DNA of 64,000 nt from Ureibacillus terrenus (GCF_006569205.1 NZ_VIGD01000003.1:62001-126000), one strand, 5' to 3'; positions 55,683 through 64,000 are shown, counted from the first letter of the stretch. The notes: a model not told the origin generated them from the letters alone. Made by a program: numbers and translations.

Positions 55683-56693
55683 CTACAGGCTTTTCATTAA
55701 GAACATTTCCAAATATCTTTCCCTGTTTCCCCCGGCCGTTTTCAATTGCAGATCGATTTCAGCAAGCTCATTTAGCGCTTTCAGCAACCGCTCTTCCGTT
55801 GGCCGGTCCTTTCTTTCCAGCATCAGCTTTACCCTGTAAGGATGGATTTTTAATTGTTTTGAAATATGGGCTGGCGGGTACCCTTTTTTATGAAGATAAT
55901 AGACGCTGTTCATCGTTCTGATGTTGTTTGCAAGCAAACCTACCAATTTGATCGGCTCTTCTTTTTGCCGCAATAAATCATGATAGATTTGCAGCGCTTC
56001 CGAAACATTGCGGGCAAAATAGGCATTCAGCATTTTAAACGCATCATGTTCAAGGGTTTTGGCGACAAGATCTTCCACCACATCTTTTGTAATGTTGTTT
56101 TCTTCTCCCAAATAAAGGGCCAATTTCTCAATCTCCATTTGAAGCTGGTTCATATTTCCCCCGACCATTTCAACGAGCTTGTCCAACGCTTCATCTTCAA
56201 TCGTTTTCCCCCATCTTGCGGCCTCGCTACGGATCCAGACCGCCAAATCTTTGTCATCGAGGGATTCTGCGTGAAGCATGACGGTTGTTTCCTTCATGAG
56301 CTTTGTAATTTTTTTCCGTTCGTCCAGTTTTTCATATGGTGCTGTAAAGATCGTCACCGCAAAATCGGAAGGGTTCTTTAGCCAGTTTTCCAGACGCTTC
56401 AAGTCATGGTCGATTTTTTCCGCCCCTTTTTCGGCAGGTTTCAAAAAGGCTGCATTTCTTGCAACAATCAGTTTCCGTTCAGATAGAAAAGGAAAGGTAT
56501 CCGCTTCTTCCATCACAAAATCGACCGGCGTTTCTTCCAGGTCGAATGTCGTCATTTCCACTTCTTCCTGTCGGCTTAGCGCGTTTTTGATGCGTTGAAT
56601 GGTTTCATCGATGAAATACGTTTCCTCCCCGTAAATGCAATAAACAGGGTCGATCTTCCCGTCTTCAATCTCTTTCCATACTTTCACAAACAT
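55683..56693 (-). CDS. holA: DNA polymerase III delta subunit HolA (YqeN)
   Basis: Clamp-loader subunit that opens the beta clamp (336 residues). The N-terminal ATPase-like domain has PVYCIYGEETYFIDE (about 14-28), and a middle lid and C-terminal helical collar follow, with LRQKEEPIKLVGLLANNIR typical of HolA. There is no functional Walker A, as expected. ATG 56693 has TTGGAGG upstream; the longer frame is rejected. It lies between rpsT and yqzM. Confidence 0.93.
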   Translation of the reverse strand: MFVKVWKEIEDGKIDPVYCIYGEETYFIDETIQRIKNALSRQEEVEMTTFDLEETPVDFVMEEADTFPFLSERKLIVARNAAFLKPAEKGAEKIDHDLKRLENWLKNPSDFAVTIFTAPYEKLDERKKITKLMKETTVMLHAESLDDKDLAVWIRSEAARWGKTIEDEALDKLVEMVGGNMNQLQMEIEKLALYLGEENNITKDVVEDLVAKTLEHDAFKMLNAYFARNVSEALQIYHDLLRQKEEPIKLVGLLANNIRTMNSVYYLHKKGYPPAHISKQLKIHPYRVKLMLERKDRPTEERLLKALNELAEIDLQLKTAGGNRERYLEMFLMKSL

Positions 56694-56724
56694 TTCGCAA
56701 ACCTCCAAGTTGTTCGTAAACAAT

Positions 56725-56748
56725 AGTATACACGATTTGCAGGAAGAA
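56725..56748 (-). promoter_or_regulatory. candidate promoter of holA
   Basis: Minus-strand TATACT (56730-56725), with a weak TACAGT 17 bases upstream (about 56753-56748). Confidence 0.45.
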
Positions 56749-56837
56749 CTGTATTTTTTGTATAAAATGTGTCAAAATGAAAGAGAAAAGTAAGAGAATT
56801 TCAACAATCTGATATAGCTTTTTATACACTATTGACT

Positions 56838-56843
56838 TATAAT
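56838..56843 (+). promoter_or_regulatory. -10 box of yqzM
   Basis: TATAAT lies 23 bases before the yqzM start; the -35 is weak (TAGCTT at 56815). Confidence 0.5.
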
Positions 56844-56866
56844 GTTTTTGAGTAGGAGGTTATCAT

Positions 56867-57031
56867 ATGGCACATCTTAACGAAAATCATGTGACACATA
56901 ATCCATTCGAAGGCGAAAATGCTTCTTGCAAACGCAATGATGCAGTAGACGCCGGAGTAGGCTTCTTGGTATCATTCATTTTCTTTGTATTAATGTTCGT
57001 TATTGCAATCATTGTTGATGCAGTTGCGTAA
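56867..57031 (+). CDS. yqzM: YqzM family small membrane protein
   Basis: A 54-residue protein with a hydrophilic N terminus (about 1-25), the conserved C-K-R-N-D-A-V-D-A-G-V-G-F motif (about 21-33) and one transmembrane helix (about 32-53). It matches YqzM of B. subtilis in motif and in location beside comEC; its function is unknown. ATG 56867 has AGGAGGT upstream. It has a terminator after it, so it is monocistronic. Confidence 0.85.
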   Translation: MAHLNENHVTHNPFEGENASCKRNDAVDAGVGFLVSFIFFVLMFVIAIIVDAVA

Positions 57032-57035
57032 TTCT

Positions 57036-57082
57036 TAAAAAATAGAGTGTAGACAAATGTCCGTCTACACTCTATTTTTTAT
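57036..57082. terminator. bidirectional intrinsic terminator
   Basis: Perfect stem AATAGAGTGTAGAC / GTCTACACTCTATT with an eight-base loop, A-run left and T-run right, between convergent yqzM and comEC. Confidence 0.95.
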
Positions 57083-59367
57083 TCCTGTTTGTTGCTTGAT
57101 GTCACTCTCATCGTCTGATTCTTTACAGTGATTTCAATCGTGCCCGCGTCGCCTGTCGTCATCGTTTTTAAACCGTATTGATGAAACCGTTCCACCACTT
57201 CCTTATGAGGATGGCCGAAGCGGTTGTTTTCGCCGGCGCTGAAAATCGTAAGCGCCGGCCGGAACCGTTCAACAAATTCTTCGCTGCTTGATGTCCTGCT
57301 TCCATGATGCCCCGCTTTCAGCAAATCCAATTCGGGCAGCGTCGGATATAAAGCGATCAGTTTCCGTTCTCCTTCCGCTTCCAAATCCCCCGTAAACATT
57401 GCGTCAAATCCTCCCTTTTTCATGTAAAGAACCAGGGAATCATTATTCCCTTCATACTCTGCATCCTGAGGCCACAGGTATTGAAAGTAAACGTCCCCAT
57501 CCTTCCATGAATATCCCGCAATTTGTTCTTTGATGGGCACCCGCTGCTTTTTTGCTACGTCCAATAATTCCTTCATCACTGGTTCGGATAAGGAGGAAGG
57601 TGACACATGAATCTCTTCCGCCCGAATTTCTTCCAATATTTCTTCCGCCCCTTCCACATGGTCGCTGTCGGCATGGGATAAAATGAATACATCAATTTTG
57701 GAAATTCCTTTCCCCTTCAAAAACGGTACGACAATTTGCTTTCCCACCTCAAACGGCTCCCGTTGCTTCCATTCTTCTTGGCCAAAACGCAGAACTCCTC
57801 CCGAATCAATCACATATACCTTTCTCCGATATGGGAGTTCAATCACTATGCAATCCCCCTGCCCCACATCCACAAAGTTGATGACAAGATGGGGATTCAC
57901 TTTTCCCTGGAAATAAAGCAACAACAGCGGAATACATAAAACTGGTACAACTGCTCTCCAATTTGCCCGGCAATCCAGTAAGTATAAAGCAATGAAAATG
58001 CTGATATAACAAATGCCCATCAGCAACAAGGATGGCTTTCCTGGCATCCACAGCTGATAAGGCAAGGATTGCAAAAAGAAAGTCATCTTTGCAATCATCA
58101 TGCGCAAAGGCTCATAAAGTTCAAAAAAACATCGGGAAACTGGGTCTGGGAGAAAGGAAAGAAAGAGAAGTACAATATTGGTTGGCAAGATTGCAAAGGA
58201 AAAGAGAGGCACATATATCAGATTGGCGAATAACGAGGAAATGCTTAGTTCATAGAAATGGTACAGCAACAGAGGGTATACAATGATTTGAGAAAAGAAA
58301 GTGACATAAAACGATTTCGCCCACCAGGATTTTTGGGTTTGCAGAAAGTTGCTAGAATACACCAGACCGGCCGTTGCCAGGAAAGAAAGTTGAAACCCGA
58401 TTTGATAAATCGCCCAAGGTTCCAGTAAAACGAAGCCGATAAAACTGATTGCAAGGGCGTCATCCACGGCAAGCCTCCGCTTCCATCGGGAAATCATAAG
58501 GAGTTCGGCGACCGCCACCGCTCTCCAGACGGATGGGGCTCCTCCGGCAAGGATTGCATAGCCTGGAAGGAGAGACATAAGCAAAATTGCCGCCAGTTCC
58601 CGCCTGATGCGCAGCCGGATCAGACTCTCAAACACAATCCAAGACAACACCGCGATGTGCAATCCGGATATGGCAAACAAATGGGTGATTCCCAGCTTTT
58701 GATAAGCCCGTTTTGTTTCATCCTCCACATCTTCCTGCAGGCCGATGAGCAGGGCCTCCGCTTCAGGCGCCAAAGAGGAAGGAAAAGTTTCTTCTATATG
58801 TTTTTCAAGAGAAAACCGCATCTGGTTTATAAACTGGTGCAAAGAGCCCGCCGAACCAACATATTGCATCGATTCGACTTTGACAATGCCCATGGCGCCA
58901 TGACTTTTTAAATAATCATTCATATCAAAGCTGTAGGCATGATGGGGCCTTTTCGGCTCCTCCCATTCACCATCTATCAAAAATTTCCTACCAGCCAAAG
59001 GCATTTCTTCAAATCGCCTTTTCTCTTGTTCGGAACGCAATTGATACTTGACGTACACTTTCCTCCCATTTTCGTCTTTCATAAACCCTTTTACAAGATC
59101 CCCATTTATTTTATAATCGGCCGTCCATGCGTAAAACCCGGGCAAAACAGCCGGCTTTTCAATTTCATTCAATAGGGACGAAAAATAACCGAAAGATGCG
59201 ATGCCGGATAATAAAATGGCAGCCATTAGGAAAGGATGAAACTTTTTGTAATGGGCATGTAAAACGATCGGAAAAAGAAGGAGTAAAAACAATGGGGTCT
59301 CATGGGCGCCAATGGAGGCAACGAGCACAGCCAAGGCCAAATAAACCCATTTATGTTTCAGATCCAA
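57079..59367 (-). CDS. comEC: DNA internalization channel ComEC
   Basis: Membrane channel for single-stranded DNA uptake in natural transformation (762 residues). The order is an N-terminal pair of helices, an OB-fold-like extracellular domain (about 60-170), a competence domain of eight or so helices with EALLIGLQ, FAISGLHIAVLSW and GGAPSVWRAVAVAELL, and a C-terminal metallo-beta-lactamase domain (about 490-760). The latter has SHADSDHVEGAEEI, FTGDLE and KAGHHGSRTSSSEE, a possible DNase. The start is TTG 59367 inside the comEB end (17-base overlap). It is complete, so DNA uptake is possible in principle. Confidence 0.95.
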   Translation of the reverse strand: MDLKHKWVYLALAVLVASIGAHETPLFLLLLFPIVLHAHYKKFHPFLMAAILLSGIASFGYFSSLLNEIEKPAVLPGFYAWTADYKINGDLVKGFMKDENGRKVYVKYQLRSEQEKRRFEEMPLAGRKFLIDGEWEEPKRPHHAYSFDMNDYLKSHGAMGIVKVESMQYVGSAGSLHQFINQMRFSLEKHIEETFPSSLAPEAEALLIGLQEDVEDETKRAYQKLGITHLFAISGLHIAVLSWIVFESLIRLRIRRELAAILLMSLLPGYAILAGGAPSVWRAVAVAELLMISRWKRRLAVDDALAISFIGFVLLEPWAIYQIGFQLSFLATAGLVYSSNFLQTQKSWWAKSFYVTFFSQIIVYPLLLYHFYELSISSLFANLIYVPLFSFAILPTNIVLLFLSFLPDPVSRCFFELYEPLRMMIAKMTFFLQSLPYQLWMPGKPSLLLMGICYISIFIALYLLDCRANWRAVVPVLCIPLLLLYFQGKVNPHLVINFVDVGQGDCIVIELPYRRKVYVIDSGGVLRFGQEEWKQREPFEVGKQIVVPFLKGKGISKIDVFILSHADSDHVEGAEEILEEIRAEEIHVSPSSLSEPVMKELLDVAKKQRVPIKEQIAGYSWKDGDVYFQYLWPQDAEYEGNNDSLVLYMKKGGFDAMFTGDLEAEGERKLIALYPTLPELDLLKAGHHGSRTSSSEEFVERFRPALTIFSAGENNRFGHPHKEVVERFHQYGLKTMTTGDAGTIEITVKNQTMRVTSSNKQE

Positions 59368-59920
59368 ACAGCTCCTTCACCTTCTGTTCGTACCGGGATA
59401 ATTCTTTTTCGTTTGCTCCCAATTCACGCAGCTTGTCCAGCAAATCGACCATCAATTGATACTTTTCCTGCCTTAAAAAATCAATTTTTGTCTCATCAAA
59501 CGGAACATGGACCACTTGCACCCCGGCTTTTTCAAATAATTCGATGGCATAAGGGTCATTTTTATAATCGCTTGCATAGTATACATTTTGGATTCCGGCC
59601 TGAATAATGGCTTTGGTGCAATGCAGGCAAGGAAAATGAGTGACATAAATATCCGCGCCCTTCGTCGGAATGCCGTATTTTGCACATTGCAGGATTGCAT
59701 TCATTTCTGCGTGGATGGTGCGCACACAATGATGATCCCGGATGTAGCATCCCTGGTCGATGCAATGCTCAGCACCGGAAATGGAGCCGTTATAGCCGCC
59801 CGCAATAATGCGTTTTTCCCTGACGATTGTTGCTCCGACGCTGAGTCTTGGACAGGTGCTGCGCAATGCCAACAAATGGCTTTGTGCCATAAAATATTGA
59901 TCCCAAGTAATTCGCTCCAT
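59351..59920 (-). CDS. comEB: dCMP deaminase-like protein ComEB
   Basis: Zinc-dependent deoxycytidylate deaminase family (189 residues, equal to B. subtilis ComEB). Catalytic motifs are H-A-E in TIHAEMNAIL (about 70) and P-C-x2-C in FPCLHCTKAI (about 99). It has no established need in DNA uptake. The start is ATG 59920 with GGAGGTA upstream. It lies between comEA and comEC. Confidence 0.95.
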   Translation of the reverse strand: MERITWDQYFMAQSHLLALRSTCPRLSVGATIVREKRIIAGGYNGSISGAEHCIDQGCYIRDHHCVRTIHAEMNAILQCAKYGIPTKGADIYVTHFPCLHCTKAIIQAGIQNVYYASDYKNDPYAIELFEKAGVQVVHVPFDETKIDFLRQEKYQLMVDLLDKLRELGANEKELSRYEQKVKELFGSET

Positions 59921-59958
59921 ATGATTACCTCCATAGTCATGATTCATCGAAATAACGA

Positions 59959-60600
59959 TTAAACGGTAATGAGGTCTTTCAATTTCTCAAAAGTTTTTTC
60001 CCCGATGCCGGAAACATTTTTGATATCCTCGATATGTTTAAATTTTCCATGTTCTTCCCGATACTGGATAATCGCTTTCGCTTTGGAAGGACCGATTCCA
60101 GGCAAAGTCGTCAGCTGGGATTCATCGGCCGTGTTGATGTTCACCAGTGTTTCTTTACCGCCGGATGGCTGGGTTTGAGTGAATACTTGTCCAATGGATC
60201 GCTGTCCCTCCACATCCGGGGTCTCCCCTTTTTTAGGGATGTAGATCACCATTTCATCCTGCAATTTTTGTGCATGATTAATATATTTGGAATCCGCTTC
60301 TTCCAGATATCCGCCCGCCAATTGAATGGCGTCGATAATCCGGTCTTCGTTTGTCAATTCATAGACACCGGGAAATTTTACGGCTCCTTTTACATCCACA
60401 ACGACTTTTGTTGAAGAGGTTTCTTCCGTTTGAAGGGTTTCGTTGTCAGTGAGAGCTGGCTCTTGAGGAATGGTTGAAATGAGTTCCGCTTCATCTGAAT
60501 GGTCTTGCTGAAGAAATAAATAAATCCCAATGATGAGGCAAAGGATTCCGGGTGCTGCCAATATTTTTCCATACTTTTTGAGAAAGTCTTGGAAAATCAT
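59959..60600 (-). CDS. comEA: competence DNA-binding protein ComEA
   Basis: Membrane-bound DNA receptor of the transformation machinery (213 residues). One N-terminal transmembrane helix (about 13-30) is followed by an acidic linker, a SLBB domain (about 63-115, VVDVKGAVKFPGVYEL) and a C-terminal helix-hairpin-helix DNA-binding domain (about 150-210, NINTADESQLTTLPGIGPSKAKAIIQYR). The start is ATG 60600 with GAGGGG; a longer frame begins inside an upstream hairpin. comER, its usual divergent neighbour in B. subtilis, is absent. Confidence 0.95.
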   Translation of the reverse strand: MIFQDFLKKYGKILAAPGILCLIIGIYLFLQQDHSDEAELISTIPQEPALTDNETLQTEETSSTKVVVDVKGAVKFPGVYELTNEDRIIDAIQLAGGYLEEADSKYINHAQKLQDEMVIYIPKKGETPDVEGQRSIGQVFTQTQPSGGKETLVNINTADESQLTTLPGIGPSKAKAIIQYREEHGKFKHIEDIKNVSGIGEKTFEKLKDLITV

Positions 60601-60621
60601 AGAGCACCCCTCTTCATTGTC

Positions 60622-60669
60622 AGAAGGTAAATCATATGGAGCTACTTTTATCATATCGATTTACCTTCT
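60622..60669 (-). repeat. hairpin-forming inverted repeat upstream of comEA
   Basis: AGAAGGTAAATC-ATATG (60622-60638) pairs with CATAT-C-GATTTACCTTCT (60652-60669): a 12-bp and a 5-bp helix with a one-base bulge and a 13-base loop. It lies between the yqeM stop and the comEA ribosome site and lacks a T-run on either strand. Confidence 0.9.
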
Positions 60670-60682
60670 TGTTGAAAAGATG

Positions 60683-61423
60683 CTATTTGACCGCGCGAAT
60701 GAAAATCCGTTCACTCGTTTCGCAAGGAGCTTTGTTTTCCCAGTCTGCCGTTATGAAAACTTCATCAAACCCGGCTTCTTTTAACCACGCTTCATACATT
60801 TCAACCGGGAAAGTTCTTTGAACATGTTGCTCGTCAAAACGTTCATACAGTCCCGTTGAATCATCCAATACAAAAAATGTGATGTCATGTTGAACGGAAT
60901 GCGGCGCTTCCCTTTTTTCGGTGTACCAAATATAAACGATTTCTCCATCATCATACGTAAAAGGGCTTTCCAAAAAGATTTCGTTCATTTTGTATATGGA
61001 ATGGATATCAAAAAACAGCTGTCCCCCGGGACGCAAAGAAGCGAAAATCCTTTTGAACGTTTCTTTCACTTGGTGTTCCTCTTGCAAATAATTAATAGAA
61101 TCAATCGGAATCACAATAACGTCAATATCTGAAAATCCTTCCAGCTCTTCCATCGACATTTGATAGAACGGAATCGCTAAACCGGCTTCCTGGGCCCGCT
61201 GCTGGGCAACCGCCAACATCGAATCGGATAAATCAATCCCGCTTACTTTGTACCCTGCCTGTTGAAATAAAATCGATAATGTTCCCGTCCCGCAGCCGAC
61301 ATCCAATAATGCAGGATATTTTGAGCTTGGCGCAAACATGGCTACCCATTCCACATACTTTTCATATGGAATATCCTGCATCAGCACATCATATACTTCA
61401 GCAAAACGTCCGTAACTATTCAC
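60683..61423 (-). CDS. yqeM: SAM-dependent methyltransferase YqeM
   Basis: Class I methyltransferase of unknown substrate (246 residues). SAM-binding motifs LLDVGCGTGTLS (about 41) and GIDLSDSMLAVA (about 62) and VIVIPIDSINYL (about 108) are visible. The start is GTG 61423, which overlaps the rsfS stop; the ribosome site is weak, so coupling to rsfS is likely. It is in the nadD-yqeK-rsfS-yqeM series. Confidence 0.9.
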   Translation of the reverse strand: MNSYGRFAEVYDVLMQDIPYEKYVEWVAMFAPSSKYPALLDVGCGTGTLSILFQQAGYKVSGIDLSDSMLAVAQQRAQEAGLAIPFYQMSMEELEGFSDIDVIVIPIDSINYLQEEHQVKETFKRIFASLRPGGQLFFDIHSIYKMNEIFLESPFTYDDGEIVYIWYTEKREAPHSVQHDITFFVLDDSTGLYERFDEQHVQRTFPVEMYEAWLKEAGFDEVFITADWENKAPCETSERIFIRAVK

Positions 61424-61763
61424 TTGCTATCGGCACTTCGATTTGTGGTGCATCTCCCCATAAACGCTCCAAATTGTAAAATTGGCGGTCCTCTTTATTG
61501 AAAATATGCACAACAACATCGTTCAAATCGATTAATACCCAACGGGCGGCGTCAAAACCTTCGACCCTTTTCACATCAAATCCGTTTTCTTCAACTTTAT
61601 CGATCACTTCCCTTGCAATTGCCTGGATTTGACGTTCGGAATTGCCGTGGCAAATAATAAAATAATCAGCCAACAAAGAAATATTTTTCATATTTAATAC
61701 CACAATATCTTCCGCTTTCTTGTCATCCAAAGCTTTATACACTACTTGCAACAAATCCGCCAT
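61416..61763 (-). CDS. rsfS: ribosome silencing factor RsfS
   Basis: Binds L14 of the large subunit and blocks 70S formation in starvation (115 residues, DUF143). Landmarks are ALDDKKAEDIVVLNM, DYFIICHGNSERQIQAIA and WVLIDLNDVVVHIF, all family-typical. ATG 61763 is 13 bases from AGGAG, a longer than ideal spacer. It follows yqeK by 59 bases. Confidence 0.95.
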   Translation of the reverse strand: MADLLQVVYKALDDKKAEDIVVLNMKNISLLADYFIICHGNSERQIQAIAREVIDKVEENGFDVKRVEGFDAARWVLIDLNDVVVHIFNKEDRQFYNLERLWGDAPQIEVPIASE

Positions 61764-61822
61764 TAAACAAATTTCAACTCCTTTTGCTGTTTACTAATTA
61801 TTTTTGTAAAACCATCAGTAAG

Positions 61823-62386
61823 CTAAACCAAAGATTTATAATAATCGTTGTAACACTCGATGGAATCAGGGAAAATCGGCAATTTGCATTCCACCAAAAA
61901 GGCCAGGGAATGACGGATGCATGCCCGCATCGCTTCATCCAGGTCCTGCCGCGCTTTTTCCCTCAAAACCTCAATGCCGTCAAATTTCCGGTTTGGTTCG
62001 ATCATGTCTGCGATATAAACAATTTTTTCCAACTTAGACATATTTGCCCTGCCCGTTGTATGATAACGGATGGCATTTAGGATATCTTCATCCGTAATGT
62101 GAAATTCATTTTCCGCAATCCACGCGCCCACGGGACCGTGCAAAATCTCCGGACCCCAATCCAAAAGTCTGGCATCAAGGCCGTTCTCTCTGACAATCGT
62201 TTTCATCCATTCTTCATCCGCATATTTGGCCACATCGTGCAAAATGGCAGCGGTTTCTGCCGCTTTTGTGTCTGCACCGTATTTTTCGGCCAATTGAATT
62301 GCCGTCTCCATTACTCCTATTGTATGAATAAATCTCTTTTCCGGCATCCGCGATTTAACTCGTTCCAATAATTCATTTCGCCCCAT
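61823..62386 (-). CDS. yqeK: HD-domain hydrolase YqeK (Ap4A hydrolase family)
   Basis: Cytoplasmic HD hydrolase; relatives split diadenosine tetraphosphate (187 residues). The metal motifs are H in FIHTIGVMETA (about 20) and H-D in AAILHDVAKYA (about 51), with a later GPVGAW and R-Y-H-T-T. ATG 62386 follows AAGGAAGG and overlaps nadD by 14 bases. It is part of nadD-yqeK-rsfS. Confidence 0.93.
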   Translation of the reverse strand: MGRNELLERVKSRMPEKRFIHTIGVMETAIQLAEKYGADTKAAETAAILHDVAKYADEEWMKTIVRENGLDARLLDWGPEILHGPVGAWIAENEFHITDEDILNAIRYHTTGRANMSKLEKIVYIADMIEPNRKFDGIEVLREKARQDLDEAMRACIRHSLAFLVECKLPIFPDSIECYNDYYKSLV

Positions 62387-62945
62387 AAAGACCTTCCTTT
62401 CGTATGTATGCTTCCACTTCCGGAGGGAGAAGGAATCTCAGCGTGCCGCCTGTCGCAAACCGTTTGCGAATAAGCGTGGAAGACAGCGCAATTTCTGGAG
62501 CTTCAACCATGATAATGTCATAGGACGTCTGAGATTTCGTACCCGGCCTTCTGATTCCGACAAATTTGACAAGCTCCAAAAGCTCGTCGATTTTATGCCA
62601 AGTATGAAGAGTATCAATCATATCCCCGCCAATGATGAAATAAAATTCCGTGTCCGGCTCTCTCTCCTTCAAAGCTACCATTGTATCGTAAGTATAAGAT
62701 ACGCCGCCCCGTTCAAGCTCTATTGTTTCAACGGTAAATTCCTTGAACGGTTTCACCAGCAATTCCACCATACGAAGCCGATTTTCGGCCGTCGAATCTT
62801 TTGGCATTGTTTTGTGCGGGGCAATGGCATTGGGCATAAAGCGGACTTCATCAAGCTTTAAAGCATGATACACTTCATTTGCCATAATTAAATGTCCGAT
62901 ATGCGGGGGATTGAAAGTTCCCCCCAATATGCCGACTTTTTTCAT
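62373..62945 (-). CDS. nadD: nicotinate-nucleotide adenylyltransferase
   Basis: Makes nicotinate adenine dinucleotide in NAD synthesis (190 residues). The nucleotidyltransferase motif GGTFNPPHIGHL (about 7-18) and the C-terminal ISSTxxR-like segment (LSSTLIRKRF) are present. Start: ATG 62945 fits the family; ATG 62948 immediately before it and GTG 62954 are alternatives, with a modest GGGTG site. It follows yhbY and precedes yqeK. Confidence 0.95.
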   Translation of the reverse strand: MKKVGILGGTFNPPHIGHLIMANEVYHALKLDEVRFMPNAIAPHKTMPKDSTAENRLRMVELLVKPFKEFTVETIELERGGVSYTYDTMVALKEREPDTEFYFIIGGDMIDTLHTWHKIDELLELVKFVGIRRPGTKSQTSYDIIMVEAPEIALSSTLIRKRFATGGTLRFLLPPEVEAYIRKEGLYGAK

Positions 62946-62967
62946 CATGAACACCCGACTTTAAACA

Positions 62968-63261
62968 TTATTTAGGTAATTGGATTCGTTTATTTTTCGT
63001 TGACTCTTTATATAGCACGACCGTGAGGCCGATCAATTGGACAAGCTCGGAATTTGTCCCTTCAGCCAACGCTTCCGCCACTTCATGTTTATCCATTTCG
63101 CAATTGTCCAAAATGCGGACCTTTATCAGTTCTCTCGCCTCAAGCGCATCTTCTATTTGGCGAAGCATTTGTTCGTTTACTCCGCCTTTTCCGACCTGGA
63201 AAATCGGAGTCAAATGATGGGCCTCCGCCCGCAAAAATCTTTTCTGTTTTCCGGTAAGCAT
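62968..63261 (-). CDS. yhbY: ribosome assembly RNA-binding protein YhbY (YqeI, CRM domain)
   Basis: Small CRM-domain RNA-binding protein (97 residues) linked to assembly of the large ribosomal subunit. It begins LTGKQKRFLRAEAHHLTPIFQVGKGGV, typical of YhbY, and the G-K-G-G RNA-binding loop is present (GKGGVNEQM). ATG 63261 follows AGGAGG. It lies between aroE and nadD. Confidence 0.95.
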   Translation of the reverse strand: MLTGKQKRFLRAEAHHLTPIFQVGKGGVNEQMLRQIEDALEARELIKVRILDNCEMDKHEVAEALAEGTNSELVQLIGLTVVLYKESTKNKRIQLPK

Positions 63262-63278
63262 AATTTCCTCCTGGTTGT

Positions 63279-64000
63279 CTATTTTAATTGTTCCATCAAT
63301 CTTTTCATCATTTCTTCCGTATCCGGATATTGTCCAAGCCAGTGCTTAAAAGCGATTGCCCCTTGGTGGACAAACATTCCCAATCCTGTCACGATTTTTG
63401 CTCCGCGCTTTTCAGCTTCCAGCAAAAATGGCGTCATTAAAGGATTATATACGATATCCGCTGCAATCGCCTCTTTTTGCAGCCCGTCCAGCGAAATTGG
63501 AAGCCCGCTTTCCCCGGTGGATAACCCTAACGAAGTCGCCTGAATGACGATGCCGTACTGAGACAGCTGTTTTTCCGCTTCTTCCAGGGAGAGCGCGGTT
63601 CCGCTGCCGAGTTCTTGTATGATGCTTTCCGCCTTCGACACGGTACGATTGGCAATATCAACTTGTTTATAGCCATATTCTTTCAATGCAAAAGCAATCC
63701 CTCTGCCAGCACCACCTGCACCTATGATCAGCACCTTATTCTCCTTATGCTTTCCAACCGCTTCCTCCAGGGCATGAACAAAGCCGGCACCATCCGTATT
63801 ATATCCTTTTAATGTGCCATCCTCTTGTCTCACAACCGTATTGACGGCGCCCATTTTTTCTGCCATCGGATCAAGTTCGTCCAAATATTGGATAATCTCT
63901 TCCTTATGGGGTATTGTTACATTCCATCCGCTTGCCCCGAGCAATTTTAAAGCGGCCACCGCTTCCCTTAAATTCTCCCTTTTGACATGGATGGGAATAT
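63279..64000 (-). CDS. aroE: shikimate dehydrogenase, 5' truncated by the window
   Basis: NADPH-dependent step of aromatic amino acid synthesis. The frame runs from the window edge (codons from 63998: IPIHVKREN-type) to the stop at 63279, about 240 residues of the C-terminal part. It contains the substrate Lys in NVTIPHKEEII, the nucleotide motif IIGAGGAGRGIAFALKEYG, NRTVSKAE and the terminal KHWLGQYP region. The N terminus lies outside the window. It is the first gene read here in aroE-yhbY-nadD. Confidence 0.95.
   Translation of the reverse strand, partial: IPIHVKRENLREAVAALKLLGASGWNVTIPHKEEIIQYLDELDPMAEKMGAVNTVVRQEDGTLKGYNTDGAGFVHALEEAVGKHKENKVLIIGAGGAGRGIAFALKEYGYKQVDIANRTVSKAESIIQELGSGTALSLEEAEKQLSQYGIVIQATSLGLSTGESGLPISLDGLQKEAIAADIVYNPLMTPFLLEAEKRGAKIVTGLGMFVHQGAIAFKHWLGQYPDTEEMMKRLMEQLK

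Overview
The window is the reversed 'yqe/yqf' chromosomal core of an endospore-forming, competence-capable Gram-positive rod of the order Bacillales. The evidence is the conserved gene order (aroE-yhbY-nadD-yqeK-rsfS-yqeM-comEA-comEB-comEC-holA-rpsT-gpr-spoIIP-lepA-hemW-hrcA-grpE-dnaK-dnaJ-prmA-rsmE-mtaB ... rpsU-nfeD-floA-yqfB/C/D-phoH-pgpH-ybeY-dgkA-cdd-era-recO ... ccpN-yqfL-dnaG-sigA-cccA-trmK-yqfO ... ispH ... cshB-nfo ... znuCB-zur), read almost entirely on the minus strand. Strong AGGAGG ribosome sites, many TTG/GTG starts and sporulation genes (spoIIP, gpr, yqfC/D) fit. A single-chain glycyl-tRNA synthetase instead of GlyQ+GlyS, and the lack of yqeY and comER at their usual places, argue against Bacillus subtilis itself. 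A relative in the Bacillaceae or Caryophanaceae (Ureibacillus/Lysinibacillus-like) is my guess from gene content only.

Layout. 1-4100: end of an MFS exporter, a lone metal-chelate-binding lipoprotein, and the zinc uptake operon znuC-znuB-zur behind a Zur box, with a DUF2624 gene (yqfT) divergent from it. 4104-4468: a gene-free stretch holding a degenerate 21-bp-period repeat. 4469-9200: a PBP4-type carboxypeptidase, nfo, cshB and an unusual triple-repeat protein with an apparent ATT start. 9200-14240: a complete C4-dicarboxylate module (transporter, binding protein, sensor kinase, response regulator) inserted beside ispH. 14265-20340: ispH, vrrA/yqfQ, yqfO, trmK, cccA, a membrane protein and sigA. 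20365-25640: dnaG, yqfL, ccpN, and a glycine T-box controlling glyQS. 25685-28130: feoA-feoB-Cys-rich peptide behind a Fur box. 28400-36050: an unknown gene, then recO, era, cdd, dgkA, ybeY, pgpH, a Yip1-family insertion and phoH. 36049-40711: sporulation pair yqfC-yqfD, floA-nfeD membrane-microdomain genes and rpsU. 40817-50000: deoC, mtaB, rsmE, prmA and the CIRCE-controlled heat-shock operon. 49925-64000: hemW, lepA, spoIIP, gpr, rpsT, holA, yqzM, the comE operon and the NAD/ribosome-silencing cluster up to a truncated aroE.

How it works together. Most genes are housekeeping: replication initiation (dnaG, holA), transcription (sigA), ribosome maturation and translation (era, ybeY, rsmE, prmA, lepA, rsfS, yhbY, rpsU, rpsT, glyQS), chaperones and DNA uptake. 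The accessory insertions (dct, feo, Yip1, the triple-repeat protein) break the ancestral order at operon boundaries, mostly next to intrinsic terminators.

There is no transposon, phage, CRISPR array, rRNA or tRNA. The most interesting non-coding structure is upstream of yqfC. There a terminator-like hairpin contains, in its loop and arms, a candidate sigma-E promoter and the Shine-Dalgarno of yqfC, and the terminator T-run supplies the TTG start codon. Other structures worth testing are the 21-bp repeat, the long hairpin between dnaK and dnaJ, and the hairpin ahead of comEA.
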